Origin: Campylobacter concisus | GTDB lineage: Bacteria > Campylobacterota > Campylobacteria > Campylobacterales > Campylobacteraceae | Assembly: GCF_002913715.1 (NCBI RefSeq) | Contig: NZ_PPCE01000004.1 | Location: 62,001 to 126,000, forward strand | DNA: 64,000 bases | Direction of reading: 5' to 3' | Part shown: in pieces, positions 48,124-56,027 of the stretch | How positions within the stretch are numbered: position 1 is the first letter of the stretch | Layout: each line of letters starts with the position of its first letter | Made by a program: the position numbers and the translations under genes | The notes under the pieces: generated by a model | What the model was told of the DNA's origin: nothing | Database searches by the model: none | Seen by the model: only the letters and a program-made list of their open reading frames with translations

Positions 48124-49560
48124 ATGAAAAAACTAACCACCACTTCAGGCAATCCGATAGCCGACAATCAAAACTCGCTTACTGCGGGTAGCCGCGGCGG
48201 CATAATGCTGCAAGATTATCAACTACTTGAAAAACTAGCCCACCAAAACAGAGAACGCATCCCGGAAAGAGCCGTCCATGCAAAAGGTAGCGCTGCGTAC
48301 GGTACGCTAGAGATCACGCACGATATCTCGCGCTATACGAAAGCAAATGTTTTGCAAAAAGGCGAGAAAACGAGACTGTTCCTGAGATTTTCTACCGTAG
48401 CCGGAGAGGCTGGAGCGGCTGATGCCGAGCGCGACGTAAGGGGCTTTGCGATTAAATTTTACACAAAAGAGGGTAACTGGGACTTAGTCGGAAACAACAC
48501 TCCGATTTTTTTCATCAAAGACCCGTATAAATTCCCCGATTTCATCCATACTCAAAAACGCGACCCGCGCACGCATCTACGCTCAAACGAAGCCGCTTGG
48601 GATTTTTGGAGCTTGAGCCCTGAAACTATGCACCAAGTTACGATTTTAATGAGCGACCGCGGCATACCTGCTAGCTACCGCCATATGCATGGATTTGGCA
48701 GCCACACCTATAGCTTTATAAATGACAAAAACGAGAGATTTTGGGTCAAATTTCACTTTAAAACTCGTCAAGGCATTAAAAATTTAACCAACGATGAAGC
48801 CGCGCAAATAATCACAAAAGACAGGGAGAGCAACCAAAGAGACCTCTTTGAAAGCATAGAAAAAGGAGATTTTCCAAGTTGGGATTTTAAAATCCAAATA
48901 ATGACCCAAGATCAAGCAAAAAGCGTCAAATTTAACCCGTTTGATCTAACCAAAACATGGTCACATAAGGAATTTCCGCTTATCGACGTTGGTGTCATGA
49001 CGCTAAATGAAAACCCTAAAAATTACTTCAACGAAGTAGAGCAAGCCGCATTTAGCCCGTCAAATATAGTCCCTGGTATCAGCTTTAGCCCCGATAAAAT
49101 GCTTCAAGCAAGAATCTTTAGCTATCCGGACGCTCAAAGATATCGCATAGGCACGCACTACGCGCAGCTAAGCGTAAATCGTCCGATAAGCGAAATAAAC
49201 ACCTACGTCGTGGGCGGTGCGATGAATAACGGAATGTATGAACTCGACGACAAGGCCTACTATGAGCCAAACAGCTTTGGTGGCGGCAAAGAAGATAGAA
49301 GCCTGCTAGAGCCTGATATAAATTTAGAAGGCGCAATGCAAAGATACGACCATAGAGCCGAGGATCAGGATTATTACTCGCAACCTAGAGCACTTTTTGC
49401 ACTAATGAACGATAGCCAAAAATCACAACTTTTTAGCAATATCGCAGAGAGCATGGCTGGTGTGAGCGAAGCGATAAAAGAGCGCGCGATAGGGCATTTT
49501 GAGCAAATCTCGCCAGAGTACGCAAACGGCGTCAGAGCAGCTCTAAAGGCTAAAATTTGA
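48124..49560 (+). CDS. katA: Catalase (haem, small-subunit type)
   Basis: A 478-residue haem catalase splitting hydrogen peroxide. The active-site region is [19 protein letters not shown] (catalytic His), the distal Asn is in [12 protein letters not shown], and the proximal haem Tyr is in [18 protein letters not shown]. The length fits clade-3 catalases. Codon use includes more CCG and CGC than most genes here, hinting at a different history. The ankyrin gene overlaps its stop. The upstream palindrome suggests peroxide control. Confidence 0.96.
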   Translation: MKKLTTTSGNPIADNQNSLTAGSRGGIMLQDYQLLEKLAHQNRERIPERAVHAKGSAAYGTLEITHDISRYTKANVLQKGEKTRLFLRFSTVAGEAGAADAERDVRGFAIKFYTKEGNWDLVGNNTPIFFIKDPYKFPDFIHTQKRDPRTHLRSNEAAWDFWSLSPETMHQVTILMSDRGIPASYRHMHGFGSHTYSFINDKNERFWVKFHFKTRQGIKNLTNDEAAQIITKDRESNQRDLFESIEKGDFPSWDFKIQIMTQDQAKSVKFNPFDLTKTWSHKEFPLIDVGVMTLNENPKNYFNEVEQAAFSPSNIVPGISFSPDKMLQARIFSYPDAQRYRIGTHYAQLSVNRPISEINTYVVGGAMNNGMYELDDKAYYEPNSFGGGKEDRSLLEPDINLEGAMQRYDHRAEDQDYYSQPRALFALMNDSQKSQLFSNIAESMAGVSEAIKERAIGHFEQISPEYANGVRAALKAKI

Positions 49561-50042
49561 CAAATTTAACGCAGGCTGAAGAGCAAAGATATAGCGAACT
49601 TTGCGCCATGGCGCTTGATTTTGCGAGGCAAAACGAAGCAGACGAGCTAGAAAAGATGATAAAGGCGGGGCTTAGCGTAAATTTAAAATCAGCCAAAGGT
49701 GATACGCTTTTGATGCTGGCTAGTTATAACAATGCTCTAAATACCGTAAATATGCTGCTCTCAAACGGCGCTAGAGTAGATGAACGCAACGACCGCGGGC
49801 AAACTCCGCTTGCGGGCGCTGCGTTTAAGGGGCACTTAGATGTAGTAAAAGCGCTAGTTGATGCTGGGGCCGATATCGAAGCAAATAATGGACTAGGCAT
49901 GACGCCTTGGGCTTTTGCGGTGATGTTTGGTAGAAGCGAGACGGCAAAATTTTTACTTAGCAAACGCAAAAAAAATCTATTTCAAAAACTAGCGGTTAAA
50001 TTTTTAGAAATTTTTGGCAACAAGAGCGCAAAAACCGCCTAA
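49557..50042 (+). CDS. Ankyrin-repeat protein, catalase partner
   Basis: A 161-residue protein with about four ankyrin repeats ([74 protein letters not shown]) and a basic C-terminal tail. In C. jejuni the ankyrin protein downstream of katA (Cj1386) helps deliver haem to catalase. The same order here suggests the same role. The TTG start overlaps the katA TGA; no ATG is nearby. Confidence 0.88.
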   Translation: MTNLTQAEEQRYSELCAMALDFARQNEADELEKMIKAGLSVNLKSAKGDTLLMLASYNNALNTVNMLLSNGARVDERNDRGQTPLAGAAFKGHLDVVKALVDAGADIEANNGLGMTPWAFAVMFGRSETAKFLLSKRKKNLFQKLAVKFLEIFGNKSAKTA

Positions 50043-50053
50043 ATTTGACTCAT

Positions 50054-50209
50054 TTACAACCTTCTAAACTCCGTCTGATTTAAGGCGGGATTTAGAAACT
50101 TTAGTGCGGGTAGCTCAAGATAGACGGCGATAACGTATTTTGCAAATTTGCACAATTTAAGCACCCCAAGCAAGGCTGGCTTATGTTGATCACGCAAGCT
50201 TGTAAAGGG
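50054..50209 (-). other. Possible C-terminal gene remnant
   Basis: An open stretch of about 50 codons between stops, ending PALKFLNPALNQTEFRRL, protein-like in composition but without a credible start. It may be the tail of a lost gene. I recognise no family. Confidence 0.25.
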
Positions 50210-50227
50210 TTAAATTTAGAGGCTCCG

Positions 50228-50679
50228 TTAGTCCAAAACGCCAAATTCTACGTATCCCTCCATCGCAACGAGTAAAATCCAGCCCGCCTCGGAAGCGCAA
50301 AAATAGCGATGCTCTGGGATGTTTTCAACCGTAAATTTTAAAAAATCGTAAAAATACTCGGGGGCAAATTTGACCCCTGTGCCGCTTAGATTGTCTCCGA
50401 CGTAACTTATCTCGCCACTTAAAATTTTACTTTGGATATTTGGATTTGAGTTTAGAAAGTTTTTGATATCGGCAAAATTTTTATAATCAGCCGTTTTGTA
50501 GTCTTTTAAATTTTGCAAAACCGGCTTTGAGCCGATAAAACTAAATTTTGCCCCATAAACTCCGCCCCGCCGTCGCTCACGCGCCACTTTTGGCCCAAAT
50601 TTGACACAAAAGTAAGCATCTCATCACTCGCTGAAATGAAATTTGAAACTGGATTTTGAGGCTTAACTGCATCCTTTTG
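50228..50679 (-). pseudogene. Broken hypothetical gene (frameshift, no clear start)
   Basis: The open part 50228-50587 encodes 119 residues (FSFIGSKPVLQNLKDYKT ... MEGYVEFGVLD), but its first residues (MARERRRGGVYG) look artificial. In another frame upstream, KDAVKPQNPVSNFISASDEM and KWRVSDGGAEFMG read naturally up to the C4 run at 50551-50554. Adding one base there gives FMGAKFSFIGSK and joins the two. The upstream frame has no initiation codon before an in-frame stop at 50680. The family is unknown. Confidence 0.55.
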
Positions 50680-50870
50680 CTAGATTGGTATAAATTTTAT
50701 TAAAGGCGTAAAATTTATCAAACTGCTTGCTTATTTATTTCACAAATTTCAAGCGCAAAGCTCGCGGCAAAGAATTTTTGAGCAAATTTAAATGTTTTTT
50801 ATCAATTTTCGTCCCAAGATAGGACGCAAAGTCCGTCTACGGGCGAAATTTGTAAAATCATTTAAAAACG
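50588..50870. other. Mostly non-coding gap beside the katA pair
   Basis: Besides the upstream frame of the broken gene (to 50679), I see only AT-rich DNA and a weak CGTCC/GGACG hairpin near 50810-50827. Confidence 0.4.
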
Positions 50871-51148
50871 CCAAAAACCTTTCATACATTTAAATTTCAA
50901 AGCACCTAATCAAATATAAAATATCGAAATATCAAAAAATCATAATATACTATCCGAACTACTGTATTTAATAGCCAAACAGCACATAACGCTAAAATAG
51001 CTCCAATAATACTAAAATTCTTTAAAACCCCATAATAAATCACCATCAACAAAAAAAGAGAAAAATACAAAGACATAATCAAATAAAATAAATTTTTCAA
51101 CCTTTCATATAAGTCCGAATTTTCTCTATTTGTTGCGATTAGCCCAAT
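50871..51148 (-). repeat. Diverged copy 2 of the membrane-protein segment
   Basis: Partner of 47402-47680. The two copies flank the 3.2 kb that hold the DKNYY remnant, katA and its ankyrin gene, and the broken gene at 50228. Confidence 0.8.
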
Positions 51149-51329
51149 GCTCTCTATCTCCAACCTTTTTATATTTTATCTCCACTAGATCACCTACTTC
51201 ATATTTGCATATATCAGGTGAAAATGTCTCACTAAATCTCTTCTCATCAACCACAATGCTAAGGCTTACAACAAAATTTTGCCTAACAACTCTTGTATAT
51301 AGCGCGCCAATCCTACCGATCTTTTTCAA
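50906..51329 (-). pseudogene. Small membrane protein, probably one gene broken by a one-base slip
   Basis: Two frames overlap here. 51126-51329 encodes 67 residues with a beta-type soluble part (RVVRQNFVVSLSIVVDEKRF, ICKYEVGDLVEIKYKK). 50906-51163 encodes two membrane helices (LFYLIMSLYFSLFLLMVIYYG and IIGAILALCAVWLL). Dropping one base from the T5 run at 51166-51170 fuses them to 140 residues through EIKYKRLEIESIGLIATN. The paralogous remnant at 47402 confirms the second frame up to LIA. The layout resembles DUF3592-like proteins. It directly follows the ABC-F gene. Confidence 0.6.
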
Positions 51330-51330
51330 A

Positions 51331-53262
51331 CTACTCTAGCTCCTCGGCAATCTCTAGCACTTCAAAATACTCATTTTCTAGGCTTTCAAGCTCAGCTTTT
51401 GCCTTTTCAAGCTCTTCATAAAGCTTAGTTAGGCCCACTTCTTGATAAATTTTAGGATCGCTTAACCCCTCGTTTAGCTCGGCTACTCTCGCTTCAAGGG
51501 CTGAAATTTTGTCTGGATATGTGTTTAAAATTTGTGTCTGTTTATAGCTTAGCTTTGCGCCTGTTTTGTTCTTTTGCTTCGCTTCATTTTGGCTATTTGC
51601 GAGCTCTTTTTCAAATTTATCAAGCTCTTTCATCTCATCTTCAAGCTCCAAATAGACGCTATACTCTTCATGTAAGACATTTATCTTTGTGCCCTCAAAC
51701 GCCCAAAGCTTATTTGCCATCTTATCGACAAAATATCTATCGTGGCTAACTAACAAAATAGCCCCCTCAAAGCTTTGCAGATAGTCTTCTAAGATGTTGA
51801 TAGTTGCGATATCAAGGTCATTTGTCGGCTCATCAAGCACCAGCACATCGTAAGTTTTGGTAAAAAGAAGCGCCAAAGCGACGCGGTTTTTCTCGCCACC
51901 ACTTAAAACGCCTATCTTTTTATCTAAAAATTCCTTCGGGAAGAGGAAATTTTTAAGATATCCATAAACGTGCATATTTCGCCCACGAACTAGCACATGA
52001 TCGCCGCCATTTGGGCAAAAGGTTTCAATTAGGCTCTTCTCATCATCAAGGACATTTCTAGCCTGATCAAAGTAGCCGATACTCACCTCTCCTCTTTTTA
52101 TCTCGCCGCTACTTGGCTTTTCAAGTCCTAGTAAAATTTTAAGTAGCGTGCTTTTGCCACTGCCATTTCGTCCGACTATGGCGATCCTCTCGCCCTGCAA
52201 GACTCTTGCGTCAAATTTTTCAAAAAGCACCTTGCCGTCTATACTTTTGCTTAAATTTTTAAACTCAAATAGCATTTTTTTGCGGTTTTGGCTCTGCGTT
52301 TGGTTGAAATTTTTACTAGCACGCTCAAGCTCTAGCCTCACTCGCCTTATCACGCCTGGATTTTTCTTGGCTTCTTCTCGCATAGCAAGTACCCGCTCTT
52401 TTCTGCCCTCGTTTCGCTTTAGCCTAGCTTTTACGCCTCTTCTTAGCCACTCCTCTTCAGCCTTTAGCTGTTTTAGCAGCGTCTCATGCGACTTTGCAAG
52501 GCTTGCTAAAATTTCCTCTTTTTTGGTTAGATAGTTTGCATATCCGCCCTCGAAATTTTTTAAGCTTGCATCCTCAACCTCAACGCACCTGGTTGCCAGC
52601 GCATCGATAAAATACCTATCGTGACTTATAAAAACTATGCTTTGATTTGAGCCCTTTAGCATATCTTCAAGAAATTTGACCATGTAAACATCAAGGTGGT
52701 TTGTTGGCTCATCAAGTAGCAGCACATCTGGCTTTTTAAGGATGAGTGCACCCAGTGCCACGCGTCTGATCTCGCCGCCACTTAGTGAGCAAATGGGCCT
52801 ATTTTCATACTCTTTTAGCTTAAATTCTTGCAAAATTCGCTCGATCTTATGCTCGATATTCCAGCCATCCTTTGCCTCTATAAACTTTAATAGTCTCTCT
52901 TGCTCTTTTAAAATTTCTTTGTTTTCAGGATCATTTGCTAGTAAAACACCACTCTTTTCGTACTCGCTTATCGCGTCAAATATCTCCTTTAGCTCGTTAT
53001 TTAGCGCATCTCTTACACTAAAAGTGGCGTTAAAATTTGGATTTTGCGCTAGCATCTCGACGCTTATTAGGTTTTGCACTATGCGTCTGCCGCTATCTGC
53101 TGCCACCTCACCAGAGATGATCTTCATAAGCGTGCTCTTGCCGCTGCCATTTTTGCCGATGATAGCTATTTTCTCATTTTCATTTACACTAAAATTTACA
53201 GCGTTTAAAATCTCGTTTGCGCCAAATTTTTTACTTACGTCTATCAGGTCGATTAATGCCAT
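51331..53262 (-). CDS. ABC-F family ATPase (Uup/EttA-like)
   Basis: A 643-residue soluble protein with two ABC domains and no membrane part. Domain 1 has Walker A IGKNGSGKSTLMK, signature LSGGEIRRVALG and Walker B VLLLDEPTNHLD. The linker is Arg/Lys-rich (RRGVKARLKRNEGRKERVL). Domain 2 has VGRNGSGKSTLLK, LSGGEKNRVALA and VLVLDEPTNDLD. A C-terminal coiled coil follows (AELNEGLSDPKIYQEV ...), as in Uup. ABC-F proteins act on ribosomes or, for Uup, affect DNA transposition and ribosome assembly. Confidence 0.92.
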   Translation of the reverse strand: MALIDLIDVSKKFGANEILNAVNFSVNENEKIAIIGKNGSGKSTLMKIISGEVAADSGRRIVQNLISVEMLAQNPNFNATFSVRDALNNELKEIFDAISEYEKSGVLLANDPENKEILKEQERLLKFIEAKDGWNIEHKIERILQEFKLKEYENRPICSLSGGEIRRVALGALILKKPDVLLLDEPTNHLDVYMVKFLEDMLKGSNQSIVFISHDRYFIDALATRCVEVEDASLKNFEGGYANYLTKKEEILASLAKSHETLLKQLKAEEEWLRRGVKARLKRNEGRKERVLAMREEAKKNPGVIRRVRLELERASKNFNQTQSQNRKKMLFEFKNLSKSIDGKVLFEKFDARVLQGERIAIVGRNGSGKSTLLKILLGLEKPSSGEIKRGEVSIGYFDQARNVLDDEKSLIETFCPNGGDHVLVRGRNMHVYGYLKNFLFPKEFLDKKIGVLSGGEKNRVALALLFTKTYDVLVLDEPTNDLDIATINILEDYLQSFEGAILLVSHDRYFVDKMANKLWAFEGTKINVLHEEYSVYLELEDEMKELDKFEKELANSQNEAKQKNKTGAKLSYKQTQILNTYPDKISALEARVAELNEGLSDPKIYQEVGLTKLYEELEKAKAELESLENEYFEVLEIAEELE

Positions 53263-53324
53263 TTTTCTCTCATTTTTTAAATTTCTCGCGATTATATCAA
53301 AAGGGAGCTAAAACCTAATTTGGC

Positions 53325-53330
53325 TATAAT
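53325..53330 (+). promoter_or_regulatory. Extended -10 element of the MATE gene
   Basis: TATAAT in ATTTGGCTATAATTGCC, 36 bases before the preferred ATG at 53366. Confidence 0.55.
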
Positions 53331-53365
53331 TGCCACATAAATTTAGACTTTCAAGCGAGCATTTA

Positions 53366-54685
53366 ATGAATCTTTCTATGAAAAAATTAGTAATTCCTAT
53401 ATTTTTAGATATGTTTTTACACTTCATTACGCTCATCATCAACACTTACATGGTTACAAAAGTGAGTGTGCATCTAGTTGGTGCAATGGGTGCTGGTAAT
53501 CAAGTGATGGATCTTTTTATGACCATTTTTAACTTTCTAAGCATTGGCTGTTCAGTCGTCGTCGCCCAAGCACTTGGAGCTAAAAAGAACGATCTTGCCT
53601 CAAACGTCATACACGCAAGTATCACGTCAAATACGCTCTTTGGTATCTTCTCAGCTATCGTTATCTACGTCTTTGGCTACAACATCTTAAATTTACTAAA
53701 CGTGCCAAAAGAGCTTATAAATGATAGCTTCTCATATCTACATATCCTTGGCTTTGCACTGCTCTTTGATGGTATCGGCATGGTGCTAGCTGCGGTGCTT
53801 CGTGTTTATAATCTAGCAACTGCTGTTATGCTAACTTCGGTTTTAATGAACGTAATTACGATTTTGGGCAATGCTATCTCCCTTTTTGGCTGGTTTAATC
53901 TGCCAAATTTAGGACTACAAGGAGTCGCTCTCTCGACACTTGTTGGCAGATTAGTAGGCATTTTTGTGCTAGCTTATATGCTAAGTCAAAAGGCAAAAGT
54001 TAAAATTTATTTTAAAAAACTGCTTGTCGTACCATTTGAAATTTTAAAGAAAATCCTCTCAATCGGCCTTCCAAGCGCAGGCGAAAATTTACTCTGGATG
54101 GCGCAATACATGGTCGCTTTTGGCTTTGTGGCAAGCATGGGCGAGGCTAGCCTTAGCGTGCAGACTATTTACTTTCAGATCACACTTCTTATCTTGCTTT
54201 GTGGAGCGAGCATTAGCGTGGCAAACGAGGTCATCGTTGGGCATTTAGTTGGAGCAAGCGAGTTTAATGAGGCCTATACAAGGACATTTAGAGCGCTAAG
54301 ACTTGGAGTTTTTATCACGCTAGTAGTCGTGCTTATAGCTTATGCACTAAAGTATCAAATCATGGACGCACTAAATTTAAATGAAAATTTACGTGCGATC
54401 ATGCTACCGCTTTTTACACTTTCGATATTTCTTGAAGCTGGCAGAACCTTTAATATCGTCATCGTAAATGCCCTTCGTGCAAGCGGTGATGCAAAATTTC
54501 CTCTTGCAACTGGCCTTATCTTTATGTGGGGGCTTTCGCTGCCACTTGGATATTTTTTAGGCATCTATCTTGGCTGGGGAATTATCGGCGTTTGGATAGG
54601 ATTTTGTGCTGATGAGTGGCTAAGAGGCCTTGCAAATACGTGGCGCTGGAGAAGCAAAAAATGGCAAGAAAAACGCCTAGTTTAA
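53366..54685 (+). CDS. MATE-family multidrug/metabolite exporter
   Basis: A 439-residue inner-membrane protein with 12 expected helices in two similar halves (LVGAMGAGNQVMDLFMTIFNFLSIGCSVVVAQALGAKK; IGLPSAGENLLWMAQYMVAFGFVASMG). This fits the MatE/NorM type that uses Na+ or H+ gradients. I start at ATG 53366 (MNLSMKKLVIPIF). A TTG at 53330 lies inside the promoter element, so it cannot be the start. The end overlaps the next gene by 25 bases. Confidence 0.9.
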   Translation: MNLSMKKLVIPIFLDMFLHFITLIINTYMVTKVSVHLVGAMGAGNQVMDLFMTIFNFLSIGCSVVVAQALGAKKNDLASNVIHASITSNTLFGIFSAIVIYVFGYNILNLLNVPKELINDSFSYLHILGFALLFDGIGMVLAAVLRVYNLATAVMLTSVLMNVITILGNAISLFGWFNLPNLGLQGVALSTLVGRLVGIFVLAYMLSQKAKVKIYFKKLLVVPFEILKKILSIGLPSAGENLLWMAQYMVAFGFVASMGEASLSVQTIYFQITLLILLCGASISVANEVIVGHLVGASEFNEAYTRTFRALRLGVFITLVVVLIAYALKYQIMDALNLNENLRAIMLPLFTLSIFLEAGRTFNIVIVNALRASGDAKFPLATGLIFMWGLSLPLGYFLGIYLGWGIIGVWIGFCADEWLRGLANTWRWRSKKWQEKRLV

Positions 54686-55323
54686 AGCAAAAGAGCATAA
54701 ATTTAGACTTTTATGGGCTAAGCGTTTTAATAAATTTTAAAACAAATGTAAAATCCATGCGTCTAAGAGTTGGCAAGGACGCTAAGATCACGCTATCTAT
54801 GCCATTTTACAGCACACAAAAGATGGCTCTTAGCTTTCTTGAGATGCACAGAATTTGGATTGAAAATACTTACAAAAAAGCTCTTGCAAATTTACCAAAA
54901 GATGATGAGGTAAAATTTCTTGGGCAAATTTATAAGATAAAATTTGATGAAAATTTTAAAGAGCCATTTTTTGATGGCGAGTTTGTCTTTACGCCAAATT
55001 TAAAAAGCCTTGAGCGTTTTAAAAAAGTAAGAGCAAAAGAGCTATTTTTAGAGCTTGTAAGCCATTTTCAGCCTTTTATAAATAAGCCAATCAAGCGCAT
55101 CGTCATACGAAATAGCAAAACTCGCTGGGGTAGTTGCAACCACAAAAAAGGCTATATAAACCTAAGCCTAAGACTCATAGAAAAGCCGCTCTCAGCCGTA
55201 CGCTACGTCGTTCTTCACGAGCTAACACACCTGCTCTATCCGCATCATCAAAAAAGTTTTTACGATTTTATAGAAAAAATCATGCCTGATTATAAAAAAC
55301 AAGAGCAAATTTTAAAAGCGTAA
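54661..55323 (+). CDS. YgjP-like (UPF/DUF45) zinc metalloprotease
   Basis: A 220-residue protein. The N-terminal half has KSMRLRVGKDAKITLSMPFY and the DUF45 C-terminal domain has RNSKTRWGSCNHKKGYINLSLRL followed by VVLHELTHLLYPHH, the HExxH zinc site with a third His. YgjP-type proteases resemble WSS1/SprT folds; their targets are not known to me. ATG 54661 is chosen, inside the end of the MATE gene. Confidence 0.87.
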   Translation: MARKTPSLKQKSINLDFYGLSVLINFKTNVKSMRLRVGKDAKITLSMPFYSTQKMALSFLEMHRIWIENTYKKALANLPKDDEVKFLGQIYKIKFDENFKEPFFDGEFVFTPNLKSLERFKKVRAKELFLELVSHFQPFINKPIKRIVIRNSKTRWGSCNHKKGYINLSLRLIEKPLSAVRYVVLHELTHLLYPHHQKSFYDFIEKIMPDYKKQEQILKA

Positions 55324-55359
55324 TTATTTTTCATCAAGTAAGTGTAAAAATTAATATGC

Positions 55360-55365
55360 TAAAAT
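55360..55365 (+). promoter_or_regulatory. Likely -10 element of the Sel1/Hcp-like gene
   Basis: TAAAAT in ATATGCTAAAATTGC with a TG-type upstream extension, 32 bases before the ATG at 55397; AAAGGGA is the ribosome site. Confidence 0.4.
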
Positions 55366-55396
55366 TGCATGTTAATTCACAAAAAAGGGAATTTCA

Positions 55397-55882
55397 ATGA
55401 AAAAAATGATTTTTATCTCAATCTTAGCCACTTGTGCTTTTGCAGGCAACTTTGAAGATGGCCTAAAGGCATATGGGAGCTCAAATTTTAAAGAAGCTTT
55501 GGCTAAATTTGAAGCAGGATGTTTGGCAAATGATGTAAAATCTTGCGTAAAAGTTGGAGCGATTTACCAACTAGGAAAAACAGCTCTACCTAATCCAAGC
55601 AAGGCCTTAGAGTACTATAACAAAGCTTGCGAAGCTGGTGAGGTTGAAGGTTGCTCGGCAGCTGGTGGACTTTATCTAAATACTGAGCCACAAAAAGCAA
55701 GAGAACTTTTTAATAAAGCTTGTGAGAAGAATGATGGATATTCTTGCGAGATGGTAGGTTCTATCTTGATAGAGGCTAAAGAATTTAAAAAAGCTTATGA
55801 ATTTTTAGTAAAAGGCTGCGAATTAGGTGATAAGATGTCTTGCGAATTTGCAGGTGATCTAAGACGCTCAAAACAACTATAA
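55397..55882 (+). CDS. Exported Cys-rich Sel1-repeat protein (Hcp-like)
   Basis: A 161-residue secreted protein: a signal peptide (MKKMIFISILATCAFA), then four Sel1-like helical repeats, each with a Cys-x7-Cys pair (CLANDVKSC, CEAGEVEGC, CEKNDGYSC, CELGDKMSC). Such pairs form disulphides in the Helicobacter cysteine-rich (Hcp) proteins, which are secreted repeat proteins of the same order. The role is unknown here. It is a single gene with a strong terminator overlapping its stop. Confidence 0.85.
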   Translation: MKKMIFISILATCAFAGNFEDGLKAYGSSNFKEALAKFEAGCLANDVKSCVKVGAIYQLGKTALPNPSKALEYYNKACEAGEVEGCSAAGGLYLNTEPQKARELFNKACEKNDGYSCEMVGSILIEAKEFKKAYEFLVKGCELGDKMSCEFAGDLRRSKQL

Positions 55883-55917
55883 TTTTTAGGCTTTCGAGCC
55901 TAAAAATTCTTTTATCC
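55881..55917 (+). terminator. Strong TTCG-loop terminator
   Basis: AATTTTTAGGCT and AGCCTAAAAATT form a perfect 12-bp stem closed by TTCG, followed by CTTTTATCCTT. It begins inside the stop codon of the Sel1/Hcp-like gene. Confidence 0.85.
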
Positions 55918-56027
55918 TTAAACAAAAAATCCAAAAAACACTTATTTTAAATAGAAATTATCCAAAGTATAAAGGTAGCTCTAAAAATTTATATTAGAAA
56001 TTTAGGCAAGAACGCTCTTGCCTAAGA

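Noticed and set aside
47402-51148. Composite transposon carrying katA
   Set aside because: No transposase, no terminal inverted repeats and the flanking copies are diverged protein-coding DNA, not insertion sequences.
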